Below are positions 1-7,499 of a DNA stretch of 64,000 nucleotides, in pieces. The DNA is taken from contig NZ_JBJHZZ010000009.1 of NCBI RefSeq assembly GCF_045310675.1, positions 1 through 64,000 on the forward strand, written 5' to 3'. Below the pieces are notes generated by a model. That model was not told where the DNA came from. It ran no database searches and saw only the letters and a program-made list of their open reading frames with translations. Positions within the stretch are counted from its first letter, which is position 1. The number at the start of each line of letters is the position of its first letter. The translations under genes and the position numbers were made by a program. This stretch comes from Clostridium_AT stratigraminis. Its GTDB lineage: Bacteria; Bacillota; Clostridia; Clostridiales; Clostridiaceae.

Positions 1-588
1 AACTTCATAATCTTAAGAACTCCTTTTGGCGTGGCAGATAAGTCAGCTACACCTCTAATTCAAAAAAGTGCAGAACTCTTAAGACTTAGTAGTTCAGGTA
101 GAGTAAATGTTGGACTATTTATTGGAATAGTTGTTGCCTTCTTAATTTATTGGATTTTATGGAAAACTACTATAGGTTATGAACTAAGAGCAGTTGGAAT
201 TAATCCACATGGCGCAGAATATGGCGGAATTAATATATCAAAAAATACAATACTAGCAATGGTATTTTCAGGTGCAATTGCTGGTATGGGCGGTGCAGTA
301 CACGTTTCTGGTATTTTACATCAAACACAAAACTTTATGGCTTTACCAGGCTTCGGTTTTGATGGTATGGCTGTTGCACTTTTAGCTAAGAGTAACCCAG
401 TTGCCTGCATTTTCTCAGCAGTACTTTTTGGTGCACTAAACAGCAGCTCAAAAATATTACAGCTTAATAGTATTCCCAAGGAAATTGTTTATTTAATTCA
501 ATCTATAATAATAATATTTGTTGCTACAGATTATATTGTCAAATTTATTGGAGAAAAGAGAAAGAAGAAGGTGATGATAAATGGCTAG
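1..588 (+). CDS. Nucleoside-type ABC transporter permease, C-terminal part (5' end outside window)
   Basis: The reading frame is open from the first base, so the gene starts upstream; about 195 residues are visible. They form hydrophobic segments of the BPD_transp_2 permease family used by BmpA/NupNOPQ nucleoside and simple-sugar importers. The family signature is seen in GYELRAVGINPHGAEYGGIN, followed by the Ala/Gly-rich segment GAIAGMGGAVHV. This subunit would form one half of the membrane channel. The stop overlaps the start of the next permease by 8 bases, which is typical of translationally coupled YufP/YufQ-type pairs. An internal GTG at position 31 should not be taken as the true start. 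The family call is firm. The substrate (nucleosides) is inferred from the family only, because the binding protein and ATPase lie outside the window. Confidence 0.85.
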   Translation, partial: NFIILRTPFGVADKSATPLIQKSAELLRLSSSGRVNVGLFIGIVVAFLIYWILWKTTIGYELRAVGINPHGAEYGGINISKNTILAMVFSGAIAGMGGAVHVSGILHQTQNFMALPGFGFDGMAVALLAKSNPVACIFSAVLFGALNSSSKILQLNSIPKEIVYLIQSIIIIFVATDYIVKFIGEKRKKKVMING

Positions 589-1513
589 TATTACAGTTAT
601 TGTTGCGTTATTAGCAGCTACTTTAAGAATGGCAACACCTCTTATTTTTGCAGGTCTCGGAGGAGTATTTTCTGAAAGATCAGGAGTTGTTAACATTGGA
701 CTTGAAGGGATGATGACAATAGGTGCCTTTTTTGCTGTACTTGGTACTTATCTTACAGGAAGTCCACTGCTTGGTATATTAATTGGTATGGCAGCAGGGG
801 CAGGGCTTGGACTCATTCATGCATTTTTAAGTATTCACCTTCGAGCAGACCAGGTTATATCAGGTACTGCAATAAATCTTTTTTCCACAGCTTTTGCATC
901 CTTTATGATATATAAGGTTTTTAAAAAAGGCGGACAGACAGATTTAGTAAACTCACTGCCTTATGACTTACCTAAATTTATTAAAGGTATTCCAGTTATT
1001 GGAGATTTACTATCTCAGCTAAATTGGTTTGTAATACTTGCAATTGTACTTGTATTTATCGTATCCTATGTCTTATATAAAACCCCTATTGGACTTAGAA
1101 TAAGATCGGTAGGAGAGCATCCTGCTGCTGCAGATACTTTAGGTATAAGTGTTTATAAAATAAGATATTCCTGTGTTGTATTATCTGGTGCTCTTGCAGG
1201 ATTAGGTGGTGCAGCGCTGTCACTTGGAATTACACCTCTTTATAGGGAGGGTATGGTTTCAGGACGTGGATTTATAGCATTAGCGGCACTTATCTTTGGC
1301 AACTGGACACCTAAAGGAACTATGTGGGCATGTTTACTATTTGGTTTTGCAGATGCCTTTCAGATGAAAGCTCAAGGCTTTGGATGGAGTCTTCCGCAAG
1401 AAATATATGCAATGTTCCCTTATGTTCTAACAATGCTTGCACTTGCTGGATTTATAGGTAAGACTCAGGCTCCAGCTGCTGATGGAACTCCTTACGTTAA
1501 GGGTGAGAGATAA
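581..1513 (+). CDS. Nucleoside-type ABC transporter permease (NupQ/YufQ-like)
   Basis: 310 residues, full length for the family. It is the second permease of a BmpA-type importer and is highly hydrophobic. The N-terminal part has the typical FAGLGGVFSERSGVVNIGLE signature and a central GLRIRSVGEHPAAADTLGI loop, the cytoplasmic coupling region of BPD_transp_2 permeases. The ATG at 581 overlaps the upstream permease, so the two chains are probably made in equal amounts as a heterodimer. A strong intrinsic terminator follows 20 bases after the stop, so this is the last gene of the importer operon. Transported substrate (purine or pyrimidine nucleosides) is inferred from homology, not shown. Confidence 0.9.
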   Translation: MASITVIVALLAATLRMATPLIFAGLGGVFSERSGVVNIGLEGMMTIGAFFAVLGTYLTGSPLLGILIGMAAGAGLGLIHAFLSIHLRADQVISGTAINLFSTAFASFMIYKVFKKGGQTDLVNSLPYDLPKFIKGIPVIGDLLSQLNWFVILAIVLVFIVSYVLYKTPIGLRIRSVGEHPAAADTLGISVYKIRYSCVVLSGALAGLGGAALSLGITPLYREGMVSGRGFIALAALIFGNWTPKGTMWACLLFGFADAFQMKAQGFGWSLPQEIYAMFPYVLTMLALAGFIGKTQAPAADGTPYVKGER

Positions 1514-1533
1514 TTTTAATAGCTTATAAATAG

Positions 1534-1567
1534 AACTCGCAGGTCATTAACCTGCGAGTTTTTATTT
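1534..1567 (+). terminator. Intrinsic terminator of the nucleoside importer operon
   Basis: Perfect 10-bp stem AACTCGCAGG / CCTGCGAGTT with a 7-base loop, followed by a T-rich tail. It separates the ABC importer from rpoN. Confidence 0.9.
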
Positions 1568-1635
1568 TCTTATTATTGAAAAAATGTTATTATAGGTGTA
1601 TTAAATGAATTTTATTTCTTCAGGTGGTGAAAGAG

Positions 1636-2991
1636 ATGGCTATGAACTTTGAATTATCTTTAACTCAAGAACAAAAGCTTATAATGACCCAGGAAATGCA
1701 GCTTTCAGTAAAACTTCTGCAAATGTCAAGCATTGAGCTCAAGGAGCATATAGAAAATGAGGTTTTGGAAAATCCTGTACTTGAGTATGCTGATGAGAAT
1801 AAAGATAATAATTCCACCATGGAGTATAAAGAATTTATGGACTTTCTAAAAAAAGATAAAACTTATTATAATAATGAAAATACAGATGAGGAAGTTTCAC
1901 CTTTTTATTTTATTTCTGAAAAAAAGTCTCTAAGACAATTTTTACGAGAGCAGATTAATGAATTAAATGTAAATGATTTCTATAGAAGTATTTGCTATAA
2001 TATTATAGACAACTTAGATGAAAAAGGCTATTTAGATGAAGAAGTAAAGGATATGGCAATGAACCTTAGAATCGAAGAAAAATTCGTATCTCATGCTTTA
2101 AGAATCATACAGGACTTGGATCCTGCTGGAATTGGTGCAAGGAACTTAGAGGAATGTTTAAAGCTTCAGCTTAAGAGAAAAAATATTATTGATGAGACTT
2201 TATTAGCTATTATAGAAAATCATATGGAAGATATAGCTGAAAATAAATATAATAAAATAGCAAAGATGCTTAATGTTGAGTTAAAGATAGTTCAAGAATA
2301 TGCAGATATTATAAAAAAATTAGAACCAAAACCTTCAAGTGGATTTTATGATGGAGAGGAAACAAAGTTTATACTACCAGACGCTTATATTAAAAATATA
2401 AATGGTAAACATGAAGTAATAATTAATGAAGCCATTACACCAGGCCTAAGAATAAACCCGATTTATAAAGAAATTCTTAGTAATGATAGTGATAAAAAAG
2501 CGGTGGAATATGTTAAACAGAAAATAGATAATGCTGTTTTTTTAATGAAAAGTATAGAATATAGGAAATCAACAATTTATAGAGTAGTAGAAAAAATTGT
2601 GGAATTTCAAAAGGATTATTTTGAATATGGAGATGATTTTCTAAAGCCAATGACCTTAAAAGACATTGCTGATAACCTAGGTATACATGAATCTACTGTA
2701 AGCCGAGCAATTAAGGACAAATTTATAAATATAAGTAAAGGTACAATTAAGATAAAGGATTTATTTACCTTAGGCTTATCTTCTAAAGACAATACTCAGG
2801 ATATTTCTACAAACCTAATAAAAAAAGAAATTAAACTTTTAATTGATTCAGAAGATAAGACCAATCCATATTCAGACCAAGGTATTTGTGGTATACTAAA
2901 TGAAAAAGGTATGAATATTTCTAGAAGAACTGTTGCAAAATATAGAGAGGAATTAGGATTAAAGTCCTCAAGTAGAAGAAAGAGGTACTAA
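1636..2991 (+). CDS. rpoN: RNA polymerase sigma-54 factor
   Basis: 451 residues from the ATG at 1636, preceded by AGGTGGTGA at 1622-1630. The GTG codons at 1624 and 1627 lie inside that ribosome binding site and are unlikely starts. All three sigma-54 regions are visible: a Gln/Leu-rich region I (QKLIMTQEMQLSVKLLQMS) that contacts activator and core enzyme, the core-binding region, and a C-terminal DNA-binding part with a helix-turn-helix (ADNLGIHESTVSRAIKDK) and the RpoN box SRRTVAKYREELGL, which reads the -24 element. RpoN directs transcription from -24/-12 promoters and needs AAA+ enhancer-binding proteins. None is encoded in this window and I found no convincing -24/-12 promoter here. Monocistronic, with its own terminator. 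In some clostridia the gene sits next to cggR, as here. Confidence 0.97.
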   Translation: MAMNFELSLTQEQKLIMTQEMQLSVKLLQMSSIELKEHIENEVLENPVLEYADENKDNNSTMEYKEFMDFLKKDKTYYNNENTDEEVSPFYFISEKKSLRQFLREQINELNVNDFYRSICYNIIDNLDEKGYLDEEVKDMAMNLRIEEKFVSHALRIIQDLDPAGIGARNLEECLKLQLKRKNIIDETLLAIIENHMEDIAENKYNKIAKMLNVELKIVQEYADIIKKLEPKPSSGFYDGEETKFILPDAYIKNINGKHEVIINEAITPGLRINPIYKEILSNDSDKKAVEYVKQKIDNAVFLMKSIEYRKSTIYRVVEKIVEFQKDYFEYGDDFLKPMTLKDIADNLGIHESTVSRAIKDKFINISKGTIKIKDLFTLGLSSKDNTQDISTNLIKKEIKLLIDSEDKTNPYSDQGICGILNEKGMNISRRTVAKYREELGLKSSSRRKRY

Positions 2992-3011
2992 AGTAATGAA
3001 ACCTGTTTTTT

Positions 3012-3041
3012 ATTTGTTAACACTTTATTAACAAATTTTTT
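3012..3041 (+). terminator. Probable rpoN terminator (AT-rich)
   Basis: Inverted repeat ATTTGTTAA / TTAACAAAT with a 7-base loop and a run of six T directly after. It is weak in GC but placed correctly, 20 bases after the rpoN stop. The same arms resemble a Rex box, but the spacing is wrong for one. Confidence 0.6.
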
Positions 3042-3052
3042 AAAAATACTAA

Positions 3053-3081
3053 TTTAAAAAAATTAGTATTTAATTTATAAT
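3053..3081 (+). promoter_or_regulatory. Probable sigma-A promoter of cggR
   Basis: A perfect -10 TATAAT at 3076-3081 with a weak -35 (TTTAAA, 3053-3058) at 17-base spacing. The region overlaps an AT-rich inverted repeat, AAATACTAATT / AATTAGTATTT (3044-3071). Transcription would start near 3088, inside the CggR-type operator. Confidence 0.55.
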
Positions 3082-3086
3082 ATAAG

Positions 3087-3122
3087 TGGGACAAGAAATG
3101 AATGACTGGGACATTCAATGAC
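3087..3122 (+). promoter_or_regulatory. CggR-type operator: two direct repeats, 20-bp period
   Basis: Two half-sites of the form TGGGAC-N6-TGAM lie at 3087-3102 and 3107-3122, separated by TGAC, so the GGGAC cores are exactly 20 bp apart. The Bacillus subtilis CggR operator is known as CGGGAC-N6-TGTC-N4-CGGGAC-N6-TGTC, with the same geometry. The element lies just downstream of the -10 and upstream of cggR, the position expected for autoregulation and for control of the glycolytic operon by a CggR tetramer that releases DNA on binding fructose-1,6-bisphosphate. The sequence match and spacing are direct observations. The function is inferred. Confidence 0.8.
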
Positions 3123-3138
3123 CAAAGAGGTGTAGCAA

Positions 3139-4173
3139 TTGAATGAAATTATGAAGTTAGCACAAAAGATTGTACCTGAAGCCGTTGACTTGCTTAATAA
3201 AAGGTATAATATTCTTAGAACAATTTATTATAATCAACCCATTGGGCGGAGAATTCTTGCAAATAAGCTTGGTGTGGGAGAAAGAATTGTCAGAAGCGAG
3301 ATAAACTTTTTCAAGGAGGAAAACTTAATAGAGATAAATACTCCAGGAATGACCATCACCAAGGATGGAGAAGAAATAATTGAAAAGCTTAAGGATCTTA
3401 TTCATGAATTTAAGGGCCTTTCAGATATTGAAAAGGTTATTAAGGAAAAGTTAAGCTTAAAGAATGTTATTATTGTTCCAGGAGATGTTGATGAAGACAA
3501 TACTGTAATAACTGAAATAGGGAAATCGGCTTCCATATTTCTAAAAAATCTATTTAAAGATAATTGTATTATAGCCATAACTGGAGGTTCTACAGTAAAA
3601 GCAGTAATTGACAATATACATAAGACTCCAAATCTCAATAATGTTCTCGTAATTCCTGCAAGAGGTGGAATGGGTAGAAGTGTAGAAATTCAGGCAAATA
3701 ACTTGGCTGCTAGTTTTGCAAAAAAATTAAATGGTAATTATAAACTTCTTCATATACCAGATAACATTAGCTCTACTGCTTTAAATTCTTTACTTAATGA
3801 AAAAGAAGTTAAAGAAATTGTTAAAAATATTAGGAGTTCAAATATATTAATATACGGTATTGGCAAAGCTGATGAAATGGCAGCAAGAAGAGAGCTTCCG
3901 CCTGATAAAATCATAGAACTAAAATCTAAGGGAGCAGTTGGTGAAGCTTTTGGTTATTATTTTGATAGAAATGGGAAAGTAATTTGTGCAACCTCTTCAA
4001 TTGTTGTTGATGGGAATTCACTAAAAGCAATTGAAAATCTAGTTGCAGTTGCAGCAGGGAAAGGTAAAGCAGAGGCAATAGTAGCCACCCAAAAAAATAT
4101 AACAAACAGCACCTTAATTACTGATGAAGGTGCAGCACTGGAAATAATAAATATACTCAATAGATTAGAATAA
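3139..4173 (+). CDS. cggR: Central glycolytic genes regulator CggR (SorC family)
   Basis: 344 residues, full length. The TTG start at 3139 has AGAGGTG six bases upstream. The N-terminal 80 residues hold a winged helix (GRRILANKLGVGERIVRSEI) and the rest is a SorC/DeoR-type sugar-phosphate-binding domain, with ITGGSTVKAVID and VIPARGGMGRSVEIQANNLA as landmarks. CggR represses gapA and downstream glycolytic genes and is relieved by fructose-1,6-bisphosphate. Its own operator lies immediately upstream and gapA follows, the classical arrangement. The 92-base gap before gapA carries a second possible promoter (TTGTCA at 4206 with TATAAT at 4226, spacing short), so gapA may also be transcribed alone. 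The alternative, another SorC-family regulator, is unlikely given operator and context. Confidence 0.95.
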   Translation: MNEIMKLAQKIVPEAVDLLNKRYNILRTIYYNQPIGRRILANKLGVGERIVRSEINFFKEENLIEINTPGMTITKDGEEIIEKLKDLIHEFKGLSDIEKVIKEKLSLKNVIIVPGDVDEDNTVITEIGKSASIFLKNLFKDNCIIAITGGSTVKAVIDNIHKTPNLNNVLVIPARGGMGRSVEIQANNLAASFAKKLNGNYKLLHIPDNISSTALNSLLNEKEVKEIVKNIRSSNILIYGIGKADEMAARRELPPDKIIELKSKGAVGEAFGYYFDRNGKVICATSSIVVDGNSLKAIENLVAVAAGKGKAEAIVATQKNITNSTLITDEGAALEIINILNRLE

Positions 4174-4265
4174 GCTAATAGTTTCTAGTGTATATTATTT
4201 AAATTTTGTCAAATTATATTTTATATATAATTATAAATATTTTATTATTAGGAGGTAAATATCAA

Positions 4266-5276
4266 ATGGTTAAAGTTGGTATTAATGGATTTGGAAGAAT
4301 AGGAAGAAATGTGTTTAAGGCATTAGTTAAAAACTATGGCAGTGAATTACAAGTAGTAGCTATAAATGACTTAACTACACCTGCAACACTTGCACATCTT
4401 TTAAAATTTGACTCATTATTTGGAAAATATGAAGGAACTGTAGAAGCTACAGAGAGTTCTATAATAGTAGATGGTAAAGAAATAAAGATTTTTGCAGAAA
4501 AAGAAGCAAAGAACATTCCATGGGCAACTGTAGGAGCAGAAATAATAATAGAATCCACTGGTTTCTATACTGATGCAACAAAAGCTAAAGCACATATGGA
4601 GCAAGCAGGAGTAAAGAAGGTATTAATTTCAGCACCAGCTAAGAATGAAGATATAACAATAGTTCTAGGTGTTAATGAAGACAAATATGTACCAGCAGAG
4701 CATAACATAATTTCAAATGCATCTTGTACAACAAACTGCTTAGCACCATTTGCCAAAGTTCTTCATGAAGAATTTGGAATCGTTAAGGGACTTATGACAA
4801 CTGTTCACTCTTATACAAATGACCAAAAGATACTTGATGCCCCTCACAGTGATTTAAGAAGAGCAAGGGCAGCAGCAGAAAGCATGATTCCAACTACAAC
4901 AGGAGCAGCTAAGGCTGTTGCACTAGTTCTTCCAGAATTAAAAGGAAAGTTAAATGGATTCTCACTTAGAGTTCCAACTCCAACAGTATCTTGCACAGAT
5001 TTAGTAGCTGAACTTTCAAAGGATGTAACTGTAGAAGAAGTTAATGCTGCATTTAAGAAGGCTTCTGAGGGTTCATTAAAAGGAATACTTGGATACGAAG
5101 AACTTCCACTTGTTTCTATGGACTATAGACAAGATGAAAGATCATCAATTATTGATGCTCCATCAACAATGGTTATAGGCGGAAATATGGTTAAAGTTGT
5201 ATCATGGTATGATAATGAATGGGGTTATTCAAACAGACTAGCGGACTTAACTAAGTTTGTTGCAGATAGACTATAA
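4266..5276 (+). CDS. gap: Glyceraldehyde-3-phosphate dehydrogenase, NAD-dependent
   Basis: 336 residues from the ATG at 4266, which has AGGAGG at 4250-4255. An upstream in-frame ATG at 4206 lacks a ribosome binding site and would add 20 residues ahead of the normal N-terminus. The Rossmann motif VGINGFGRIGRN opens the protein. The catalytic cysteine sits in SNASCTTNC at about residue 150, the partner His is in TTVHSYTNDQ, and the phosphate-binding and C-terminal signatures (SWYDNEWGYSNR) are intact. The enzyme converts glyceraldehyde-3-phosphate, phosphate and NAD to 1,3-bisphosphoglycerate and NADH in the cytosol. An Asp follows the second strand in VAINDLT, as in the NAD-preferring glycolytic form. 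Second gene of the CggR-controlled block. Confidence 0.98.
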   Translation: MVKVGINGFGRIGRNVFKALVKNYGSELQVVAINDLTTPATLAHLLKFDSLFGKYEGTVEATESSIIVDGKEIKIFAEKEAKNIPWATVGAEIIIESTGFYTDATKAKAHMEQAGVKKVLISAPAKNEDITIVLGVNEDKYVPAEHNIISNASCTTNCLAPFAKVLHEEFGIVKGLMTTVHSYTNDQKILDAPHSDLRRARAAAESMIPTTTGAAKAVALVLPELKGKLNGFSLRVPTPTVSCTDLVAELSKDVTVEEVNAAFKKASEGSLKGILGYEELPLVSMDYRQDERSSIIDAPSTMVIGGNMVKVVSWYDNEWGYSNRLADLTKFVADRL

Positions 5277-5286
5277 TAAGATTATT

Positions 5287-5332
5287 AAGGTCTGGTTTTG
5301 TAGTTAGGGCTATAAACCCAGACCTTTCTTTG
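5287..5332 (+). terminator. Hairpin between gap and pgk (partial terminator)
   Basis: 9-bp stem AAGGTCTGG / CCAGACCTT with a 22-base loop, followed by TCTTTGTTATTTTATT. The tail is a broken T-run. Because pgk follows in the same pathway with no obvious promoter of its own, this may act as a leaky terminator or as an mRNA-stabilising 3' end for the abundant gap transcript. Confidence 0.7.
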
Positions 5333-5369
5333 TTATTTTATTAAATTTTATGTTAAAGGAGATTAAATC

Positions 5370-6560
5370 ATGAATTTCAATAAAAAGACAATAGAAGATA
5401 TTGATGTTAAAGGCAAAAGAGTATTAGTTAGATGTGATTTCAATGTGCCCATGAAAGATGGAAACATAACTGATTTAAACAGGTTAAATGGCGCACTTCC
5501 TACGATTAACTATTTAATTAAGAATGGTGCGAAGGTAATACTTTGTTCTCATTTAGGAAAGGCTAAAGGCCCAGACCCTAGCCTAACACTAGCTCCTGTT
5601 GCTATTAAGTTATCCGAGCTATTAGGGAAAGAAGTATTATTTGCAGCTGATGACAATGTAGTTGGAGACAATGCAAGAAGAGCTGTAGAAAAAGCTAAAG
5701 ATGGAGACGTTATCCTTCTTGAAAACACAAGATTTAGAAAAGAAGAGGGCAAAAATGAGGATTCCTTTTCAATGGATTTAGCTTCACTTGCAGATGTATA
5801 TGTAAATGATGCCTTTGGAACAGCTCACAGAGCTCATTGTTCAACAGTGGGAGTTACTAAGTTTGTAAAAACTGCTGTTTGTGGTTGCTTAATACAAAAG
5901 GAATTAAAATTTCTTGGAGATGCAGTTGAGAATCCTACAAAACCTTTCTGTGCTATTTTAGGTGGTGCAAAGGTAGTTGATAAAATTGCCGTTATAGATA
6001 ATCTATTAGAAAAAGTTGATACTTTAATAATTGGCGGCGGCATGGCTTATACTTTCTTTAAGGCTCAAGGCTTTGAAATAGGCAAGTCACTACTTGATGA
6101 AGAAAGATTAGGCTATGCAAAAGAAATGATGGAAAAAGCTAAGGCAAAAGGTGTTAAACTTCTATTGCCTGTTGATAATAGAGTTGCACCAGAATATGCT
6201 GATGTAGATGCTAAAATTACTGAAGATCAAAATGTTCCAGAAGGATTTATGGGGCTTGATATAGGACCAAAATCAGAAGCTCTTTTTGCCGATGCTATTA
6301 AAGATGCAAAAACAGTTATTTGGAATGGACCAATGGGTGTCGCAGAATTTAAGAATTTTGCAGATGGTACAGTCGCAGTTGCTAAAGCTATGGCTGCTTC
6401 AGGAGCAACGACAATTATTGGTGGAGGAGACAGCGCAGCAGCAGTAAATAACCTTGGATTCGGAAACAAAATGACACATATTTCCACTGGTGGCGGTGCA
6501 TCACTTGAATTCTTGGAAGGAAAAGAGCTTCCTGGTATAGCTGCCCTTAATGATAAATAG
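5370..6560 (+). CDS. pgk: Phosphoglycerate kinase
   Basis: 396 residues, standard length. The start at 5370 has AAAGGAGA eight bases upstream. The N-terminal substrate motif RVLVRCDFNVPM, basic-patch residues in LCSHLGKAKGP and LLENTRFRKEEGKN, the hinge, and the C-terminal nucleotide-binding signature TTIIGGGDSAAAV with the terminal STGGGASLEFLEGKELPG are all present. It transfers phosphate from 1,3-bisphosphoglycerate to ADP, the first substrate-level ATP yield of glycolysis. The 177-base gap to tpiA contains a good promoter and an inverted repeat, so expression of the later genes can be independent of cggR-gap. Confidence 0.98.
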   Translation: MNFNKKTIEDIDVKGKRVLVRCDFNVPMKDGNITDLNRLNGALPTINYLIKNGAKVILCSHLGKAKGPDPSLTLAPVAIKLSELLGKEVLFAADDNVVGDNARRAVEKAKDGDVILLENTRFRKEEGKNEDSFSMDLASLADVYVNDAFGTAHRAHCSTVGVTKFVKTAVCGCLIQKELKFLGDAVENPTKPFCAILGGAKVVDKIAVIDNLLEKVDTLIIGGGMAYTFFKAQGFEIGKSLLDEERLGYAKEMMEKAKAKGVKLLLPVDNRVAPEYADVDAKITEDQNVPEGFMGLDIGPKSEALFADAIKDAKTVIWNGPMGVAEFKNFADGTVAVAKAMAASGATTIIGGGDSAAAVNNLGFGNKMTHISTGGGASLEFLEGKELPGIAALNDK

Positions 6561-6599
6561 AAGCTTACAATTTGCAGTTAAGAATTGTTATCAATTAAG

Positions 6600-6627
6600 T
6601 TTACAAAATGTGTAATTATGATATAAT
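6600..6627 (+). promoter_or_regulatory. Candidate sigma-A promoter for tpiA-gpmI
   Basis: TTTACA (6600-6605), 16 bases, TATAAT (6622-6627). It lies about 110 bases ahead of tpiA and upstream of the AT-rich inverted repeat, so the repeat would be part of the 5' leader. Confidence 0.55.
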
Positions 6628-6638
6628 ATATTTGGTTA

Positions 6639-6707
6639 TTAATAATGAATTTTCAAGAAAACTTACAACTCTTATGTTATATTTATAAGCTTATAATTCA
6701 TTATTAA
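6639..6707 (+). repeat. AT-rich inverted repeat in the tpiA leader
   Basis: TTAATAATGAATT (6640-6652) is matched by its inverse complement AATTCATTATTAA (6695-6707), 13 bp with 42 bases between. A further AATTCAT lies at 6714. It would form a long hairpin in the leader transcript, but there is no T-run, so it is unlikely to be a plain terminator. It could be a small palindromic repeat or a stability element. Confidence 0.5.
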
Positions 6708-6737
6708 TTGCTAATTCATAAAATAGGAGGGGTTTTA

Positions 6738-7484
6738 ATGAGAAAACCAATTATTGCAGGTAATTGGAAAATGCATAAAACTGTTAATGAAGCTGTTAGC
6801 TTTATAGAAGAAATAAAGCCGCTAGTTAAAGACGCTAAATGTGAAGTTGTGGTATGCCCAACGTTTGTATGCCTTGATGCTGTTGTAAAGGCAGCAAAAG
6901 GATCAAATATAAAAGTAGGAGCACAAAATATACACTTTGAAGAAAAAGGTGCATTTACTGGTGAAGTGGCTCCTAATATGCTTGAGGCTCTAGGAGTAGA
7001 CTACGTTATAATAGGACATAGTGAAAGAAGACAATATTTTAATGAAACAGATGAAACTGTTAATAAGAAGCTAAAGGCAGCTTTTGCTCACAATATTATT
7101 CCAATCCTTTGCATCGGTGAATCTCTATATGAAAGAGAGGCAGATATTACTGAAGAAGTTATTGGAAGGCAAATAAAGCTTGACTTAGCAGGACTTAATA
7201 AAGAGCAGGTTGAGAAAATTGTTATTGCCTATGAACCTATTTGGGCAATAGGCACAGGTAAAACTGCTACTTCTGATCAAGCTAATGATACAATTTCATA
7301 TATCAGAAAAGTTGTAACTAATTTATATGGAACAGAAACTTCAGATAAAGTAAGAATTCAATATGGTGGTTCTGTTAAGCCTTCAACTATAGGTGAACAA
7401 ATGGCTAAATCTGATATAGATGGAGCATTAGTTGGAGGGGCGAGTTTAGTTGCTGCTGATTTTGCAGCAATCGTAAACTTTTAA
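6738..7484 (+). CDS. tpiA: Triose-phosphate isomerase
   Basis: 248 residues from the ATG at 6738 behind AGGAGGGG. An in-frame upstream ATG at 6708 has no ribosome binding site. The catalytic residues are all visible: Lys in AGNWKMHK, His in IIGHSERRQYF, and Glu in AYEPIWAIGTGKTAT, followed by the loop-6 hinge and the phosphate-binding QYGGSVKP and VGGASL. It interconverts dihydroxyacetone phosphate and glyceraldehyde-3-phosphate. It is followed after 15 bases by gpmI, so the two are co-transcribed. The protein is ordinary in length and sequence. Confidence 0.98.
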   Translation: MRKPIIAGNWKMHKTVNEAVSFIEEIKPLVKDAKCEVVVCPTFVCLDAVVKAAKGSNIKVGAQNIHFEEKGAFTGEVAPNMLEALGVDYVIIGHSERRQYFNETDETVNKKLKAAFAHNIIPILCIGESLYEREADITEEVIGRQIKLDLAGLNKEQVEKIVIAYEPIWAIGTGKTATSDQANDTISYIRKVVTNLYGTETSDKVRIQYGGSVKPSTIGEQMAKSDIDGALVGGASLVAADFAAIVNF

Positions 7485-7499
7485 CGAGGGGGAATAGCC

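Noticed and set aside
3012..3041. Rex-type operator (TTGTTAA...TTAACAA) between rpoN and cggR
   Set aside because: The arms match but the spacer is 7 bases; Rex sites known to me have a 4-base spacer. The T-run that follows and the position after rpoN fit a terminator better.
6639..6707. Mobile element or IS end upstream of tpiA
   Set aside because: Only one AT-rich inverted repeat, no target duplication and no transposase; better seen as a leader hairpin.
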